Shown here one piece after another: positions 35,557-45,486 of a stretch of 64,000 bases of DNA. The notes beneath the pieces were generated by a model. It saw only the letters and a list, made by a program, of their open reading frames with translations, was not told the origin of the DNA and made no database searches. Source of the DNA: Tenrec ecaudatus. Lineage: Eukaryota; Chordata; Mammalia; Afrosoricida; Tenrecidae. The stretch is taken from contig NC_134540.1 in the NCBI RefSeq assembly GCF_050624435.1, positions 108,219,739 to 108,283,738 of the forward strand, in the 5' to 3' direction. Made by a program: the position numbers and the translations under genes. The number at the start of each line of letters is the position of its first letter. The first letter of the stretch is position 1.

Positions 35557-36600
35557 TTGACAGCAACCTTGATTTTTTTTTATGTTATTCACGCAGCAGC
35601 ATTAAGCATAGTCTCGGAGAAAATTCAAACTGCAGAGCCTTATCAATACTTAGGGAAACTGAAGTTCAGAAAGGATGATTTGTATATTTTTAATGATTTT
35701 CTGAAACTTTTGAGGGACATTAATTGTGTAAGTTTATATCTAGACTTTTCTAGAGAAAAAGTTTTTGGCCATTTTTCAGGAAGATTCTGCTTTATGCAGA
35801 AATCTGCCACTCATCAAGAGATGATTTATTGAAGAAAGAATTAGTCAGGAATATACTTTCTGAATAGGCCCTCAGAAGTCATTTGATTTGATTATTTTTC
35901 CTTTTCCTGTTTTTCCCACAGAAGTGTTGGCACAAGGATAAACACCTTTAGAGTGGATTTTTTTTATTAAAGAATTCCTTTCCTAGATCTACAGAAACTT
36001 ATACTGGCCAGATAGCAGTGTTAATTACACAAGAAATAATTCTATGTATACATTTAATTGCTCATTATCCTGTTAAAGTACTTTTTCCCTCTTACACCAT
36101 CTCAAATTTACACTTTATTGGCACACACTTAATTGGCCAAGTGCTTTTTCAGGATATACTGGACAATTAGATTTTGCTACTATTTTTCAGGTAAATTTTG
36201 GAAATTTGTAAAGATTACTTCTTGGGTTGTAGTGCAGAAAGCTTTATCAGAACCTGATCACCCATGTACCTTATTTTGGGAAACAAACCTTTGTGCATGC
36301 CTCTGTTGACACTTTTTCTGGAATTATTTGGGCTTCAACTCACACAAGTGAGGCTGCTAAAGAATTCAGTTGGTTTTTCCTTATTTTTCTGAGAACTCCA
36401 TAATCTGTAAAAATAGATAATGCACCAGCGTACACTATTAAGAATTTTTTTCATTTTGCAACTAATGGAGAATACATCAAATTACTGGAATTTTTTATAA
36501 GCCACAAGGACAAGCCTTTATTGAGCATGCTCATGACAAGCTAAAGATGCAACTACAAAAAATAAAAAGGGAGGAGAAGGCAGTCGCTGCCCCAAGGAAA
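35557..36600 (+). pseudogene. endogenous retrovirus pol remnant (RT connection, integrase)
   Basis: The frame 35557-35832 contains SEKIQTAEPYQYLG and a following DINCVSLYL, the end of the retroviral reverse transcriptase palm/thumb. Integrase core pieces follow: VDTFSGIIWASTHTSEAAK with its first Asp codon at 36308-36310; DNAPAY with Asp at 36416-36418, in the same frame but after a TAA; and GQAFIEHAH with Glu at 36523-36525 in another frame. Spacing between the two Asp is about 36 residues, shorter than usual, implying a deletion. RNase H is not clear. Non-functional. Confidence 0.8.
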
Positions 36601-36797
36601 TTATTATTAATTCTATCCTTTAAAAAATGTTTTCTTTGCCAAATACCTCATATAAGACTTTTGCCAAAAGGCATTTTCTTCCTCTCTTCTTACATGTTCA
36701 AGATGTGTTAAGGTGTGATGGAATAATGATGATGGAAATTGAATATCTGGATCTTTGTTTGTCCAAGGGAAAGGTTGTGCTTTTATTTCAATAGATA

Positions 36798-38330
36798 ATG
36801 GATAGAACATACGGATTCCTTTTCAGCATGTCAGGCCACGAGGATGGTGATCCTTCCTTGAGCAGTTTGTTTCCAGAAGTGCCTGGTTCCAGAGGGACCC
36901 TCTCAGTCAGAGACCTAATGACCTCTAAGACTTCTGAACGTATGTTTTTGGCCATGTTGGCAGTGCTTATTCTTTCATCTAAAGTACATGCAGATCACTC
37001 TTAATGGGCTTACGTTCCTCAGCCACCATTACTACAAATTGCTGAATCTCATTTGCCAGGACCTTTGGTTTCACCAATGACACTCCTTGGACTCCAGGAG
37101 AGATGGGAAAATTCACTTTCCCATTGAGGAAGGGGTGCCTTGAACTTTACTTTGGATGATGACTTTCTCCATTATATGTGGGATCTGCAAAGGGTTGACT
37201 GGAAGCTAAAATGAAAGTGCGTATGTCTCAGTAATCTGTAAACTGGATTGATTGTAGATTTTTATCCTTATCAAGAACGAGTCTTGCTGGATATGAAATC
37301 AATACCACATAACTTGGCAAGGAGCATAATGAGTTTTGTGAAATTTTCACTTACCATAAAATTGTACAAAAGGAGTGGCATTGATTGCACAGTCAAGGGC
37401 CACATTATTGTTAATAATTCTGTGACTATTGTTGACTGAGGTACCTATGGTAAATTTCTGACAAACTCTCCTAAGGATATAAATGCAAATTATTGTGATT
37501 TTGTACATAACACTATTTAGAATCATACAGGATCTTATTGCGTACACACTAAGACATTGATGACATGGTATAAGGGTGGGCTAGCCCCTCCTCTGTCTTG
37601 TCTTTTATTTCCACCTATAGGACATGAGCAGAGGGACTTGTGGGAATTGCCATTAGCCACACAGGTATGGTTTCTTTCCTATATTTTGGGTAATTTGGAA
37701 GCACAAGTCACTGGCCTTCCAGATATAACTTCACATCTAATGAAACTCGTTACGTAACACCGTGTGCAACTGCCTTATATGATTGCTGTTGGATATTTAA
37801 GCATTAACTTGACAAAGAGAACAGTCACTTTCAGTGATTGTAATTTGTAAACTTTAATTTAAACAAAGAACGTTTTATCATTTTGAAATCCCGTCTGGGA
37901 GTGAGGCTGCCAGTGCAGATGCGTTGACCTTGGGAAGAAGGTCCCATTACTAGTGAGTTAGCTAAGATGTTGTGGGAACTGCTGAAAAGACATAAAAGGT
38001 TTACTGGAATGTTAATGGTGACTATTTTATGTTAATAGCCGTCCCCACTACTGCATCCGTAGCAGGAGGTACACTGCAAGAATCCATCAAAACCGAACAT
38101 TTTGTGCAGACACGGCTAAAGCATTCTCATGGAATGTGAGCTCCTCGAGCTGAAGGTGATGATGAATGAAATGGGAAAGTTGCTGAAATACAACAAGCCA
38201 TGGAATATGTGGGAGACCGACTTATTGATTTACCAAAACAAATGGCATTGAAATGCGATGGGAATATTTCTGACTATTGTACTACACCATACCTGTACAA
38301 TCAAAGCAAAGATGATTAGAGACTTGAGTA
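36798..38330 (+). pseudogene. endogenous retrovirus env remnant
   Basis: Starts after integrase with a frame at 36798 and hydrophobic leader-like FLAMLAVLILSSKVHA near 36945-36995. A surface-subunit piece GHEQRDLWELPLAT lies near 37621-37662. A fusion-peptide-like PTTASVAGGTL lies near 38045-38080. The transmembrane-subunit loop DGNISDYCTTPYLYN is near 38258-38302. Multiple stops and frame changes lie between these. It is cut before the membrane anchor. The class II type is inferred from the TM loop and the RT/IN wording. Confidence 0.65.
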
Positions 38331-38404
38331 GAGATCATTTGAATAATATAAAGAAATAATGTAACATTGGCAATTGCCATTTGAATCTTTTAGTGAAACT
38401 CTTT

Positions 38405-39480
38405 TTTGCCCCAACAGTTTTATTGGCATGTAATTTACATATCACCTAATTCAAGAGTTCCATCATTCAATCATATCCAGGAGAATTGTACAATCACACC
38501 ACATCAATTTTAGAGCATTCCTACAACCATGCCAGGGTTAAATTGCTTTTAAACTGAGTTATGCAATCAGAATCTGTTTTAGTGCCCCGCCCCCTCCTGT
38601 CTGCATTATTTATTCCTGAAATCCCCTTTCCCTCCCTAACATCCAGACCCCACCCCTGCATTCCCTATGTCCCTTTGTTTCAGTTATTATCATCCTGCAT
38701 CCACCCCTCCTGTGCTCTACAGCTGGGAGTCCCAACAGAAAACAATGAAAAACAAAATTGCACTAAGGTAGTAAGGCTAACAAAATAATAGTATAAAGAC
38801 AAAAATACAAATAATGCACAAGAAGGAAAAGACCCCCAACAACATTCAAAAAGCCAGGAAAGAAATTTCTATCATGGAACCCATAAGAGATACATGCTTC
38901 CAGAACAAATTCAAGTCAGGTCTCCAGGGTGTTCAATTGGCCAAGTATCAAGTTCAGTCCAGTATAATCAAGATTATAATGGTCTCTGCCTGATAATAAG
39001 ACTGCTTGAGACTCTTTCCTGTGGCTAGAGTGGATCTCCAGTGGCTCAGTCTGACTAGACACTCTGCAGATGGGTTTGGGGCTCCCATTGTCCCCCATAG
39101 CCCTCCACAAATTGAGTGTTCATAATTTTTGCTTTCCTCTTCACCATATTCAAATTTTGTAATTCCCATCTTTGGATCACAAAAGTTGATGTGCTTCATC
39201 TGTAAGGACTTAGTTGGCTCCTTGTTTAGATGGCTGCTTGGTTGAATACAAGCCTTTAAGACCCCAGAATTTATTCCAATTGTTAGCCTGATACCATCAG
39301 TTTTCTTCACAGGCATTGCTGTACCACCAGTATCTTCAGTGATCATTTCATGAAGGCGAAGATCGAGCAGGCCATGATATAAGAACTGATAATTTAATTC
39401 TTAAGTTGGATCTAGAATTCAGTGTGCACCCTAAACCCATTCCTAGATCTATGCTCTTTTTTGCTTTTATTCCCCTGATA
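38405..39480 (-). mobile_element. old L1 3' end, antisense, truncating the provirus
   Basis: Begins with a T-run and ccaacagttttattggcatg, then ctgcatccacccctcct, gggctcccattgtccccca, cttgtttagatggctgcttg and caagcctttaagaccccaga. This is an older relative of the 3'UTR of the other L1 copies, like 1730-2610. Confidence 0.75.
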
Positions 39481-39519
39481 TAATAACCTTCCTTCCACAT
39501 TTTTCCTAATCAGTTACCA

Positions 39520-40020
39520 CCCATAGTGACCCTATGCACAAAAGAACGAAATACTGCACACTTCTGCACCATCCTCACAATTGTTCCAGTGCCTGATCCC
39601 ATTGTTGCAGCCACTGAGACAACCCATCTCTTTGAGCACCTTCCCCTCCACTATACCTCGCACGGTGGCCTTCTCCAGGGACTGGTCTCTCTTGACAGCA
39701 TGTCCAAGCAGCATGTCTTGACATCCTTGCCTCTAAGGAGCACTCTGACCTTACTTCTTCCAAGACAGATCCGTTTGTCCTTTCATCAACCCATGGTCCT
39801 TTCTGTAGTCTTCTCCGGCACCACAATTCAAATGCGTTGATTCTACTGTCTACTGTCTTCCTCACATAGACAAGTGAGTGCTTCATCGGTTTATTTAAAT
39901 ATTTTAATTGGTATTCTGTTAATTCCTGGAGCCTTGTTTTTGGATGGCGTGGTCAGTTCAGCTTGAACTTCTTCCTGCAGCACCATTGGTACTTGCTCAT
40001 AAGCTAGCTCAGGAAACGGC
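39520..40020 (-). mobile_element. RTE LINE fragment, antisense, internally deleted
   Basis: 39520-39890 is the complement of the RTE C-terminal and 3' region (ggccttctccagggactggt, caccacaattcaaatgcgtt). 39893-40020 is joined from further 5' (gttaattcctggagccttgt, ctcataagctagctcagga), which aligns with 25980-26060. About 1.2 kb between the two is missing compared with 24414-26180. Confidence 0.75.
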
Positions 40021-40379
40021 GTGTTGAAGCCAGCCGACAAGTCGAACAGTCCTGAAAGGGGGAGTGAGGATTAAGGAAAAAAGAGAGAAAGTATTGGGAG
40101 GGCAACAGTGAATAGTGAAGCCTCGAGTTTATTATTTATACTCATTTTATCCATGCAGAAACAACCCGGGGTTAATTATCTCATTGTTAAGCAGGCACAT
40201 TTGATACACATAGCAACTCTATCTTCTGCCAAGCCAGACATCCTTGAGAAAATTAAACAACCTGTTTTCCCAGACCTTGCATACTTTCTTGTTCTTAACA
40301 GTCTGTTCAAAATGTAAAGCTGCAGGAAAAAAATCAGCAAACACTGACACATAGGTCATGAGAATTCTCAGCAGTTTCA
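40021..40379. other. intergenic, nothing recognised
   Basis: Spacer between two RTE pieces. A 69-codon plus frame (40108-40317) has no motif. Confidence 0.35.
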
Positions 40380-42065
40380 AGGCTGAGTCTTGATGGCCTT
40401 CAATAACGGTGGACTATAACCTATATGAAGGTGCCCTTTGCAATGTTCTACTCAGCTCTTTCTATTTTGGTCTTTCTTGTCTTTTTAATGACCTGTTGCT
40501 TTCTTCATAAATGATATTTGTGATGTACTCCCACCACACAACAGATCTTCTGTTATTAGTGTTCAATATATCAAATGTGCTCTTGAAATCTAGGTAGGAT
40601 AGACTCAAGGCTGTATTTTGACTGTTGTGGACTTGTTTTAATGTTTTCCAGTTTTAATTGGAACTTACATATGAGCAGTTGATGTTCTGTTCCACAGTCA
40701 GCCCCTGGCCTGGTTTTAAATACTGATAAGGTTTCTCTATTGTCTCTCCATGGACACAGCAACTGATTTTCATGTAATCTTGTGAATAGTCACCTTTTAT
40801 GTTGATGAAAAATGTTATTTGCTATAAACAAGTCATTAGTCTTGAAAAATTATATCATGCAATATCCAGCTTCATTTCTATCACCAAGACCATATTTTTC
40901 TTTTTTTTTTTTGACACAAACTTTTCTAATTTTGTTTTTTTAATCATTTTATTGGGGGCTCATACAATTCTTATCACAATCCATACATACATCCATTGTG
41001 TCAAGAACATGTACATTTGTTGCCATCATCATTCCCAAAACATTTGTCTTCTACTTGAGCCCTTAGTATCTCATGAACCCTTCATCATTCATAAATAATT
41101 ATTATTTTGTCATATATTACACTGTCTGACGTCTCCCTCAGCCTTCTTCTCTGCTGTCCATCCCCCAGGGAGGAGGCTATACATAGATTCTTGTAATCGG
41201 TTCCCCCTTTCTACCCCACATTCTCTCCACCCTCCAGGTATCGCCACTCTCACCACTGGTCCTGAAGGAGTTATGTGTCCTGGATTCCCTGTGTTTCCAG
41301 TTGCTATCTGTGCCTATGTACATACTCTGGTCTAGCCAGATTTTTCAACTATTGTTTCTGGCTCTTTGTTTTTTGCCAACTTTTGCATTTCAATTGCCAA
41401 TAATTATCAATCCATATTGATAGCATGTTTGATCAGTTTCTGACTGAAACCATTGGTAGAATTCTTCAATTTCTTCATCACTAGCTTTTGTACTTGGCTC
41501 ATAAATTTGAATAATAGTTGCATTGATTGTATTTTCTTGAAGACAGCTAGATATAATCCTATTCACAGACAGAATTGTACTTTTTTTTGGATTGATTTTG
41601 AAATGTACTTTTTGACAATCAATGCAATGCCATTCCTCTTGATTGTGTCATTTCTAGCATAATAAATCGCATTACTTTTCTGATTCAAAATGGCCAACAT
41701 CAATCCATTTCAGCTCACTAATGCCTAGAACATCAATCCTTATGCATTCCATTTTATTTTTGATGTCTTGCAATTTTCTTAGTTTCACACTTCAAGCATT
41801 CCAAGTTCCTATCATCATCAGATTTTTGTAGATGGGTTTCTCTTTCTCTTGATACAAACTCCATCAACAGATGAAAATCCTGGAGGGTCCAATTCCATAG
41901 GATTTTCCCCACTAATGTCACCATGGTTAACTCCTTCTTCATTGTCTGTTCTTAGTCTGGAAACTCCACTAAAACCGGTTCACTTTGAGTGACTCTGCTG
42001 GCATTTGAAACACCAGTGACATAGCTTCCAGCATCACAGCGACACACAAGCCACCACAGTATGGC
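40380..42065 (-). mobile_element. RTE LINE 5' half (endonuclease region), antisense
   Basis: Complement of the RTE endonuclease-to-RT linker. Landmarks: gatgttctgttccacagtca, catttctatcaccaagacca, ttgccaataattatcaatcc, tcatttctagcataataaat, cttcaagcattccaagttcc and gatttttgtagatgggtttc. It is split by an L1 tail at 40938-41345. Frames are broken. With 39520-40020 it may be one element. Confidence 0.75.
40938..41345 (-). mobile_element. short 5'-truncated L1 tail inside RTE
   Basis: Starts aatcattttattgggggctc (polyA-signal complement) and ends at ctggtctagccagattt. About 400 bp of terminal L1 3'UTR in antisense. RTE sequence flanks both sides (accatatttttc left, caactattgtttctggctc right), so the L1 inserted into the RTE. 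Confidence 0.88.
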
Positions 42066-42237
42066 TTGCTGACAGACAAGTGGTAGAGAAATTTTTTTAG
42101 ACTTAAAAAAAATGTTGGCAAAGATATGAACAAGTCACAGCTCTAAGACATTGTATTGCTGTCCCTTTATGCTATATAAGTGAAAAATTTAGAAGCACCT
42201 TTTTAAAAAGCCTCACGAATGAACACATGTACCTATC

Positions 42238-42425
42238 ATAAAACCAGTTCCATTGAGTCATTTTCTGACTCATGGCCCCTATGAGTGTATCAGAGTGGAG
42301 GGGTATGCCATAGGTTTTTCAACTGCTGATCTTTCAAAAGCAGATCACAGATCATTCTTTTGTGGTGCTTTTGTGTGGTCTTGAACCTCTAACCTTTTGG
42401 TTTGAAACTGAGTACTAACAACACT
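42238..42425 (-). repeat. AfroSINE, antisense, degenerate
   Basis: ttccattgagtcattttctg, tgactcatggcccctatgag, then a diverged body and cttgaacctctaaccttttg for the B-box half. Confidence 0.65.
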
Positions 42426-42489
42426 CAGGGACTTTATACCAATAACAGAGCCCACCTTTAGTATTTGCCTACAAAGTTTTTTTTAAAAA

Positions 42490-43190
42490 AAGCTTTGTAG
42501 ACAAATGCTAATAGCAATTCCATTCATTATAACCCAAATCAGAAAACATCTCAACTTTCCATCAGTAAGAGAGAAGATTCATGCAAATGAATACTAATTA
42601 GCTACTAGAAAGAAAAATTACAGGTAAAGCAATTTGGTTCAATTTGAGACATTGGTGAGAGTATTATGCTTTGTACAAAGGTGGTTTGTTGTGTGACTCC
42701 ATTTATATGAAATTTTGGAATAGACACAACTAATCTAATCTGGGGAACAAAAACAAACAAACAAAAAAACTGCTTTCCTCTGGTGAGAAGGGGTAGGAAT
42801 TGCCTGAGAAAAAGCAAGAAGGACCTTGGGTACCACTAATTCCCTGTGTCTTAATAGTTGTTTCCGTATGGCCAAACTAAATCTGCTGCTCTCAAGTTGA
42901 CCCCACGTAATACAAAGAAGAACTGCTCCATCGAATTTGGGGAGGATGTAATCTTTATGGATTGTGCCAGTTTTTGCTTAACTGGGTGCCAATAAGTGGA
43001 TTCAAACAGCCAACCTTTCAATTAGTAGCTGAATACAAACTGTCTGAGCTGCCAGGGGATTTGGGGGGCTACATAGTCACATGCATTTGTCACACCCTGT
43101 TAAATGGTGCACTTAGAATTATGCATCATGTCCTGAAATTTTAACAAGTATAAACAAATTTGAACTTTAGCAAATAACTCTAATTAATAA
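42490..43190 (+). mobile_element. old L1 ORF2 end and 3' region, sense, split by a SINE
   Basis: 42530-42600 has acccaaatcagaaaacatct then ccatcagtaagagagaagat, the decayed end of L1 ORF2. gtgtgactccatttatatga and aactaatctaatctgggg follow as in old placental L1 3' ends. After the SINE at 42858-43058 the element resumes with gcatttgtcacaccctgtta and tggtgcacttagaattatgc. Confidence 0.7.
42858..43058 (-). repeat. AfroSINE, antisense, inserted in old L1
   Basis: gtatggccaaactaaatctg, caagttgaccccacgtaata, aagaactgctccatcgaatt and gaattc-free body through tctgagctgccaggg. It interrupts an old L1 3' end, giving the order L1 first, SINE second. Confidence 0.7.
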
Positions 43191-43269
43191 TATGAATATT
43201 TAGGAGATAGTGTAAGAATCCCTTTTACTTTGAAATACATCCCAAAATGAACAAATACAGGGATAAAAG

Positions 43270-43420
43270 GACTGATAGATGGATAGATATATGATAAGGC
43301 AATTTAATATGTTGGTTTTAGAATCTAGGGGTGCGGGATTGCACTATGAAATTTCTTCAGATTTTCTATGTTCAAAAACATTCATAATAAAATGTTGGTG
43401 AGGGGATCTCGACAGGAACT
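43270..43420 (+). repeat. possible old L1/other 3' tail
   Basis: Ends with tctatgttcaaaaacattca and taataaaatgttgg, the look of an old A-rich LINE tail with polyA signal. Family not assigned. Confidence 0.3.
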
Positions 43421-43439
43421 ACTGCAGTTACTTAGAAGC

Positions 43440-44100
43440 TAGGCCCACAAAAAAATTGAGGGAGGGTGTATATTTTATTACTTGCATTATTTAGAATTGT
43501 AGCACATGATGATAATCAAAAGCAGATCAACTTTCATCCAGATTTATTATTGTTTTTAAAATTCTCAACAGCAGTGCACCCCTTTATTCCTTGCACACGG
43601 GGGTGGGGGTGGGAGGGGAGGCCACTCCTTCTACTCTGCCTGCGGTACATGATTAGTGTCATGGAGCTGGAAATGTATGACGAGAATCAAAACCAGATCT
43701 ACCTGATCCAACGCCATCCATGCCAATATATTTTTCCATATTGTTCTACTAGGTAGACTGCATATTATACAAAGATGGAAAAGATTTGATTCTGTCTCTA
43801 AAGCATAATGTAATGGAGACAGACCCATATTGATTTGTCTCTAATAGAAAATGAATATTCAGATTTTCAATCATGCTCTGTGAAAATGAGGAATATTTTT
43901 GGAATAAACACTGTTAAGGGTACTTTGCTCCCCGGATAAAATATGTTTGTGGCTTCTCCTAGTGTTCAAAAGTTTGAGTCTGACACCAAAGCCATAGCAT
44001 GACATACAAAATCCAACATGACGTGTCCACTTTCTACTTGCTGATCCCCATTCTCAAAACAGCCTAGTGAGTGAATCCCCCTCCCAAAATAACACCACTC
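43440..44100. other. intergenic, nothing recognised
   Basis: Contains a G-rich spot (cgggggtgggggtgggaggg near 43599-43618). A frame at 43466-43756 (96 codons) lacks family features. Confidence 0.35.
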
Positions 44101-44195
44101 TGGCTCTTCTAATGCTACAGAGCAAATCATACCCCATGCAATTCAAATTGTACAGATTGAAACCCTAATGCCTATATTTACAAAAGGAGCCTAAT

Positions 44196-44376
44196 GTCAC
44201 CATGGTTAAATGCTTGCCAGATGACCAAAAGGTCACTGGTTCAAACCCACCAGCTGCCTGTGGGAGAAAGATGTGACAGTTTGCCCTGTAAAGATTTATA
44301 GCCTTGGAAACTCTGAGACACTTCTACCACCTGCCTTTTAGCATCACTATGTGTAGGAATTTACTGGGTAGAAATG
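44196..44376 (+). repeat. AfroSINE, sense, well preserved
   Basis: ccatggttaaatgcttgcc (A-box side), B-box ggttcaaaccc at 44238-44248, tgtgggagaaagatgtgaca, cctgtaaagatttatagcct and tggaaactctgagacact. The B-box is intact. The SINE sits within an old repeat (gaaaccctaatgcctatatt before, atgatcccatttggaaatag after). Confidence 0.85.
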
Positions 44377-44564
44377 GGTTTTTATGTAGGGATTATTTGT
44401 CCATCTACAAATATGATCCCATTTGGAAATAGGGGTTTGCTTGTTTATACAAATTAAGTCATACTAGTGCAGGATGGATTCTAAACCTAATAATTTTGAG
44501 TTCTAAACAATGCATCCTAAATACAATATCACATACTGGAAGAAAACACTGTCACGTGAGGATC

Positions 44565-45353
44565 TTTTTTTTTTTAATCATTTACTGGGGGCTCATATAA
44601 CTCTTATCACAATCCATACATACATCCATTGTGTCAAGCATATTTGTACATTTGTTGCCATCATCATTCTCAAAACATTTGCTTTCTACTTGAGCCCTTG
44701 GTATCAGCTCCTCATTTTCCCCTCCCTCCCCAGCCCCCACTCACGAACACTTGATAATTTATAAATTATAAGTATGTTGTCATGTCTTACATTTATAAAT
44801 TATAAGTATTTTGTCATGTCTCCCATCACCCACTTTTCTGTTGTCCATACCCCAGGGAAGGAGTTGTATGTGGATCCTTGTAATTGGTTCCCCCTTTCTA
44901 CCCCACCTTCCCTCCACCCTCCCGGTATTGCCACTCTCACCACTGATCCTGAGGGGTTCATCTGTCCTGGATTCCCTGTGTTTCCAGTTCCTATCTATAT
45001 CAGTGTACATCCTCTGGTCTAGCCGGATTTGTAGGGTAGAATTGGGATAATGATAGTGGTGGGGAGGAACCATTTAAGAACTAGAGGAAAGGTGTATGTT
45101 TTATTGTTGCTACACTGCACCTTGACTGACTTGTCTCCTCCCTGTGACCCTTCTGTAATGGGATGTCCAGTTGCCTACAGATGGGTTATGGGTATCCACT
45201 CCCCCTCATTCATAATGTATGATTTTTTATTGTTCTTTGATGCCTGATACATGATTCCTTCAACACCCTGTGATCACACAGGCTGGTGTACTTCTTCCAT
45301 GTGGACTTTGTTGCTTCTGAGCTAAATGGCCACTTGTTTACCTTCAAGCTTTT
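44565..45353 (-). mobile_element. L1 copy C, left part (3' end), antisense
   Basis: T-run, then aatcatttactgggggctca and the ordered 3'UTR modules to ttaccttcaagctttt, where copy B begins. It continues at 54257-54780. Copy C contains a short internal duplication (tttataaattataagtat at 44757 and 44790). It is the host of copy B. Confidence 0.92.
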
Positions 45354-45486
45354 TTTTTAAATTTATTTATTTATTTTTTTACATTTTATTAGGGGCTCAT
45401 ACAACTCTTATCACAATCCATACATATACATATACATACATCAATTGTATAAAGCACATCCGTACATTCTTTGCCCTAATCATTTT
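45354..45486 (-). repeat. second L1 3' tail inside the copy B insertion
   Basis: After the copy B polyA-signal region (ctttttattggggctcat at 45499) there is a second, different L1 terminus on the outer side (cattttattaggggctcata at 45384) with its own T-rich end at 45351-45381. Both share tacatcaattg, so they are closely related. It lies within the target-site duplication of copy B. Either a 3' transduction from a neighbouring L1 or a later truncated insertion into the copy B tail. Confidence 0.8.

Larger units (their letters stand above)
34233..38330 (+). mobile_element. decayed betaretrovirus-like provirus, internal region
   Basis: After the putative primer-binding site come about 1.3 kb with no recognisable gag or protease. 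Pol remnants follow at 35557-36600 and envelope remnants at 36798-38330. All frames are broken by stops and shifts. The 3' end is lost: an old L1 tail starts at about 38405, and no 3' LTR is seen. At about 4.1 kb it is much shorter than an intact provirus, so large deletions occurred in gag-pro-RT. Confidence 0.75.

Noticed and set aside
44196-44376. Possible tRNA gene because of an intact B-box
   Set aside because: The body and 3' part match the SINE copies and no cloverleaf can be drawn; it is a tRNA-derived SINE.
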